From Magnetospirillum sp. 64-120 (GTDB lineage: Bacteria; Pseudomonadota; Alphaproteobacteria; Rhodospirillales; Magnetospirillaceae), in contig MKVK01000022.1 of NCBI GenBank assembly GCA_001898825.1, forward strand, positions 49,186 to 113,185: DNA of 64,000 nt, read 5' to 3'. Within the stretch, counting starts at the first letter, position 1; each line of letters begins with the position of its first letter. Under the pieces are notes generated by a model. It was not told the origin of the DNA, did no database searches, and worked only from the letters and a program-made list of their open reading frames with translations. A program made the translations under genes and the position numbers. Of this stretch, positions 62,157-64,000 are shown one piece after another.

Positions 62157-63598
62157 CGTCCCGGACCGGCGAACAACGAATGACTCCGCACTTCGCTGTT
62201 GCCGCCCTTCTCGGTCAGGATGAAGGTGATGTCGGTCTTTTTGTCGGTCACGTTGTCCTCGGGGGCGTTGACGTAAAGACGCAGCGTGGTGACCTGGTCG
62301 CCAGGCACCGTCAAATCCATCTCGGTGACATCCTTTTCACCGCCCACCACTTCCATGGTGGCACCCTGGATTCCCTGAAGCTTCAGATTATAGACGCGCT
62401 CGGCACGCACCATGTTCAGAATCTTGTAGGTGTAGCCGTTACGGATGCTCCCGTCCGACATGGCCACGAACATGGGCGTGCGTTCGTGCAGGATGTTGAC
62501 CTCGGTGGTGCGCCGGGTGCCCAGCGACAGCACGATGCCGGAACCGATCACCAGCAACAGCAAGGTGTAAAGAATGGTGCGCATGCGCACCAGCCGGGTC
62601 TGCTTGCCGGGACCGCCCGAGGCGCGGGAATTCACGTTGGTGATGGAATCGTACGAGATCAGGCCGCGCGGCAGACCGACTCGGTCCATCATGGAATTAC
62701 AGGCGTCCACACACAGGCCGCAGCCGATACAGGCCATCTGCAGGCCTTCGCGGATGTCGATGCCGGTGGGGCAAACCTGGACGCACATCTTGCAGTCGAT
62801 GCAATGGCCGCGCCCTTCGAAGGTCTGACCCTTGCGCGCCGGGGCGCGGGGCTCGCCACGCCAGGCTTCATAGGAAATGATCAGCGAATGTTCGTCGAAC
62901 ATGGCCGACTGGAAGCGCGAATAGGGGCACATGTACAGGCACACCTGTTCGCGGGCGAAACCGGCCAGCAAATAGCAAAAGCCGCCGATGATGGCGATGA
63001 AGGCATAGACCGACAGGCTGGCGTTCAGGGTGAAGATGTCATGCAGCATCTGGAAGGCGTCGCCGAAATACAGCGTGAACGCGATGCCGCAGGCGGCCGA
63101 AATGGCCAGCCATGCCGCGTGCACGATGGCCTTCTTGACCAGCTTTTCGCCGCTCCACTTGGCCTTGTCGAAGTTCATGCGCTTGGAGCGGTCGCCCACC
63201 ACCAGGCGTTCCACCTGGACGAACAGATCGGTGTAGACCGTCTGCCAGCACAGGAAACCGCACCACACGCGGCCGGCCAGGGCCGACATGAAGAACAAGG
63301 TGATGGCGGCGAACAGCAACAGGCCGGTCAGGTAATAGACTTCCTGGGGCCAGATCTCGATGAAGAAGAAATAGCCGCGACGGCCGTCGATGTCGGCCAA
63401 AATCGCCTGGCTGGGGGCATCCGGACCACGATCCCAGCGCAGGAACGGGGCGATATGGAAAAAGGCCAGCAAGCCCCACATCAGCCACCATTTCAACGAG
63501 CGGAAAATGCCCTTTTTGACGTGGCGGGGATGGATGGTGATGGTTTCGGCATACATGCTGCCGCCGCCGGACTTGGGCGCTTGGACGTCTTGATTCAT
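62153..63598 (-). CDS. ccoG: Cupric reductase-like ferredoxin CcoG/FixG
   Basis: A 481-residue membrane protein with about five TM helices and two ferredoxin-type clusters (CIDCKMCVQVCPTGIDIREG and CIGCGLCVDACN). The FLCWQTVYTDLF motif is also conserved in CcoG. It is thought to reduce Cu(II) for cbb3 assembly. First gene of ccoGHIS, 281 bp after ccoP; this gap holds the ccoP terminator and nothing else obvious. Confidence 0.93.
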   Translation of the reverse strand: MNQDVQAPKSGGGSMYAETITIHPRHVKKGIFRSLKWWLMWGLLAFFHIAPFLRWDRGPDAPSQAILADIDGRRGYFFFIEIWPQEVYYLTGLLLFAAITLFFMSALAGRVWCGFLCWQTVYTDLFVQVERLVVGDRSKRMNFDKAKWSGEKLVKKAIVHAAWLAISAACGIAFTLYFGDAFQMLHDIFTLNASLSVYAFIAIIGGFCYLLAGFAREQVCLYMCPYSRFQSAMFDEHSLIISYEAWRGEPRAPARKGQTFEGRGHCIDCKMCVQVCPTGIDIREGLQMACIGCGLCVDACNSMMDRVGLPRGLISYDSITNVNSRASGGPGKQTRLVRMRTILYTLLLLVIGSGIVLSLGTRRTTEVNILHERTPMFVAMSDGSIRNGYTYKILNMVRAERVYNLKLQGIQGATMEVVGGEKDVTEMDLTVPGDQVTTLRLYVNAPEDNVTDKKTDITFILTEKGGNSEVRSHSLFAGPGR

Positions 63599-63812
63599 CG
63601 CCTGGCTACTCTCTTCGCAACAAAGGACGGTCGAATGTAACGGTCATCGGACCCGTCCGAGGCGTCAATAACGCATGACGGCTGGTCCTGTCACGCATGA
63701 CCCGCGCCGCCAGCCGGCGCAGACTATGGGGCAAGCCAGCCGCACTGACAATCCTTGCCTGGAATTCCGAACAAAAGTTCATCTTCGCCTGAAGCAGGAA
63801 TGCCGCAAGCGG

Positions 63813-63851
63813 ACAAAGAAAAGGGGCGCCCCCCTTGCGGAAAGCGCCCCC
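63813..63851 (-). terminator. Terminator after ccoP
   Basis: On the minus strand GGGGCGC and GCGCCCC (63844-63850 and 63823-63829) form a 7-bp stem with a 14-nt loop, followed by CTTTTCTTT. It lies about 30 nt after the ccoP stop. Confidence 0.65.
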
Positions 63852-63879
63852 ATCCAAAAGCGGGTTACCCCACCGTCTT

Positions 63880-64000
63880 TTACTTACCGCCACCCAACGA
63901 GTGGACGTAGACGGTCAGCATCTTGATGGTGGCGGCATCCAGACGCTCACCCCAAGCGGGCATGGAACCGTGGCGGGGCTTGGTCACCTGATTGATGATG
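63880..64000 (-). CDS. ccoP: cbb3 oxidase subunit CcoP, C-terminal fragment
   Basis: The last 39 residues of a frame that continues past the window edge: IINQVTKPRHGSMPAWGERL, then DAATIKMLTVYVHSLGGGK and TAA. The MPAWGERLD segment with the axial Met is characteristic of the second cytochrome c domain of CcoP. Followed on the same strand by ccoGHIS. Confidence 0.85.
   Translation of the reverse strand, partial: IINQVTKPRHGSMPAWGERLDAATIKMLTVYVHSLGGGK

Noticed and set aside
29235-64000. Magnetosome or mam genes, as might be expected in Magnetospirillum
   Set aside because: No mam, mms or related sequences recognised; the genus remains an inference.

Overview
This window looks like a GC-rich chromosome of a Magnetospirillum-type alphaproteobacterium (Rhodospirillales). 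Three things suggest this: the alphaproteobacterial order mutM / ubiE-ubiB-coaBC-dut, a compact cheA-cheW-cheY-cheB-cheR operon like the one known for aerotaxis in Magnetospirillum, and a cbb3-oxidase biogenesis cluster (ccoGHIS). No magnetosome genes and no rRNA were seen. The genus is an inference from gene order and protein flavour only.

Positions 1-29235 are accessory DNA. They appear to be one end of an integrative island whose other end lies before position 1. The island boundary falls inside dut: the dUTPase frame runs normally from 29507 to the conserved GTIDAD motif, then changes into eight unrelated residues and stops. Next to the break, transcribed away from it into the island, is a tightly coupled operon: three different large tyrosine recombinases (29152-23951), a small coiled-coil protein, a second coiled-coil protein, a 68-residue protein and a RecD2-like helicase (22826-20625). 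The layout recalls the ginABCD module of GInt islands and the tnpABC module of Tn554.

The island cargo is mainly metal defence. A Cus-type Cu/Ag efflux operon (1-6914) is followed by two paralogous secreted histidine-containing proteins (7246-8399), a divergent copper block with a Csp-like copper-storage protein, a DUF2933 protein, a membrane methyltransferase-like protein and a Cu P-type ATPase (11396-15250), and a merR/merTP locus with a GDCCVxC protein and YnfA but no merA (18774-20611). Three copper-block promoters share a TTAC direct repeat of 10-bp period. Two further cargo units are less expected. One is a four-gene unit with two predicted nucleases and two small paralogous proteins (8565-11366). 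The other is a Fic-fold regulator-like protein with a non-canonical active site, surrounded by five paired TGAATAG repeats and divergent from an HD-GYP gene (15688-18737).

Positions 29235-64000 are core chromosome: coaBC, ubiB, ubiE and mutM; an enoyl-CoA hydratase; two glycosyltransferases; an EmrAB-type drug pump behind a TetR-type palindrome; asparagine synthase; ChpT; the cheAWYBR operon; phoH preceded by a strong terminator and a possible small RNA; a tRNA-Leu(CAA); a purine permease with panC and panB; an FNR-type regulator next to ccoS, ccoI, ccoH and ccoG; and the tail of ccoP at the window edge.
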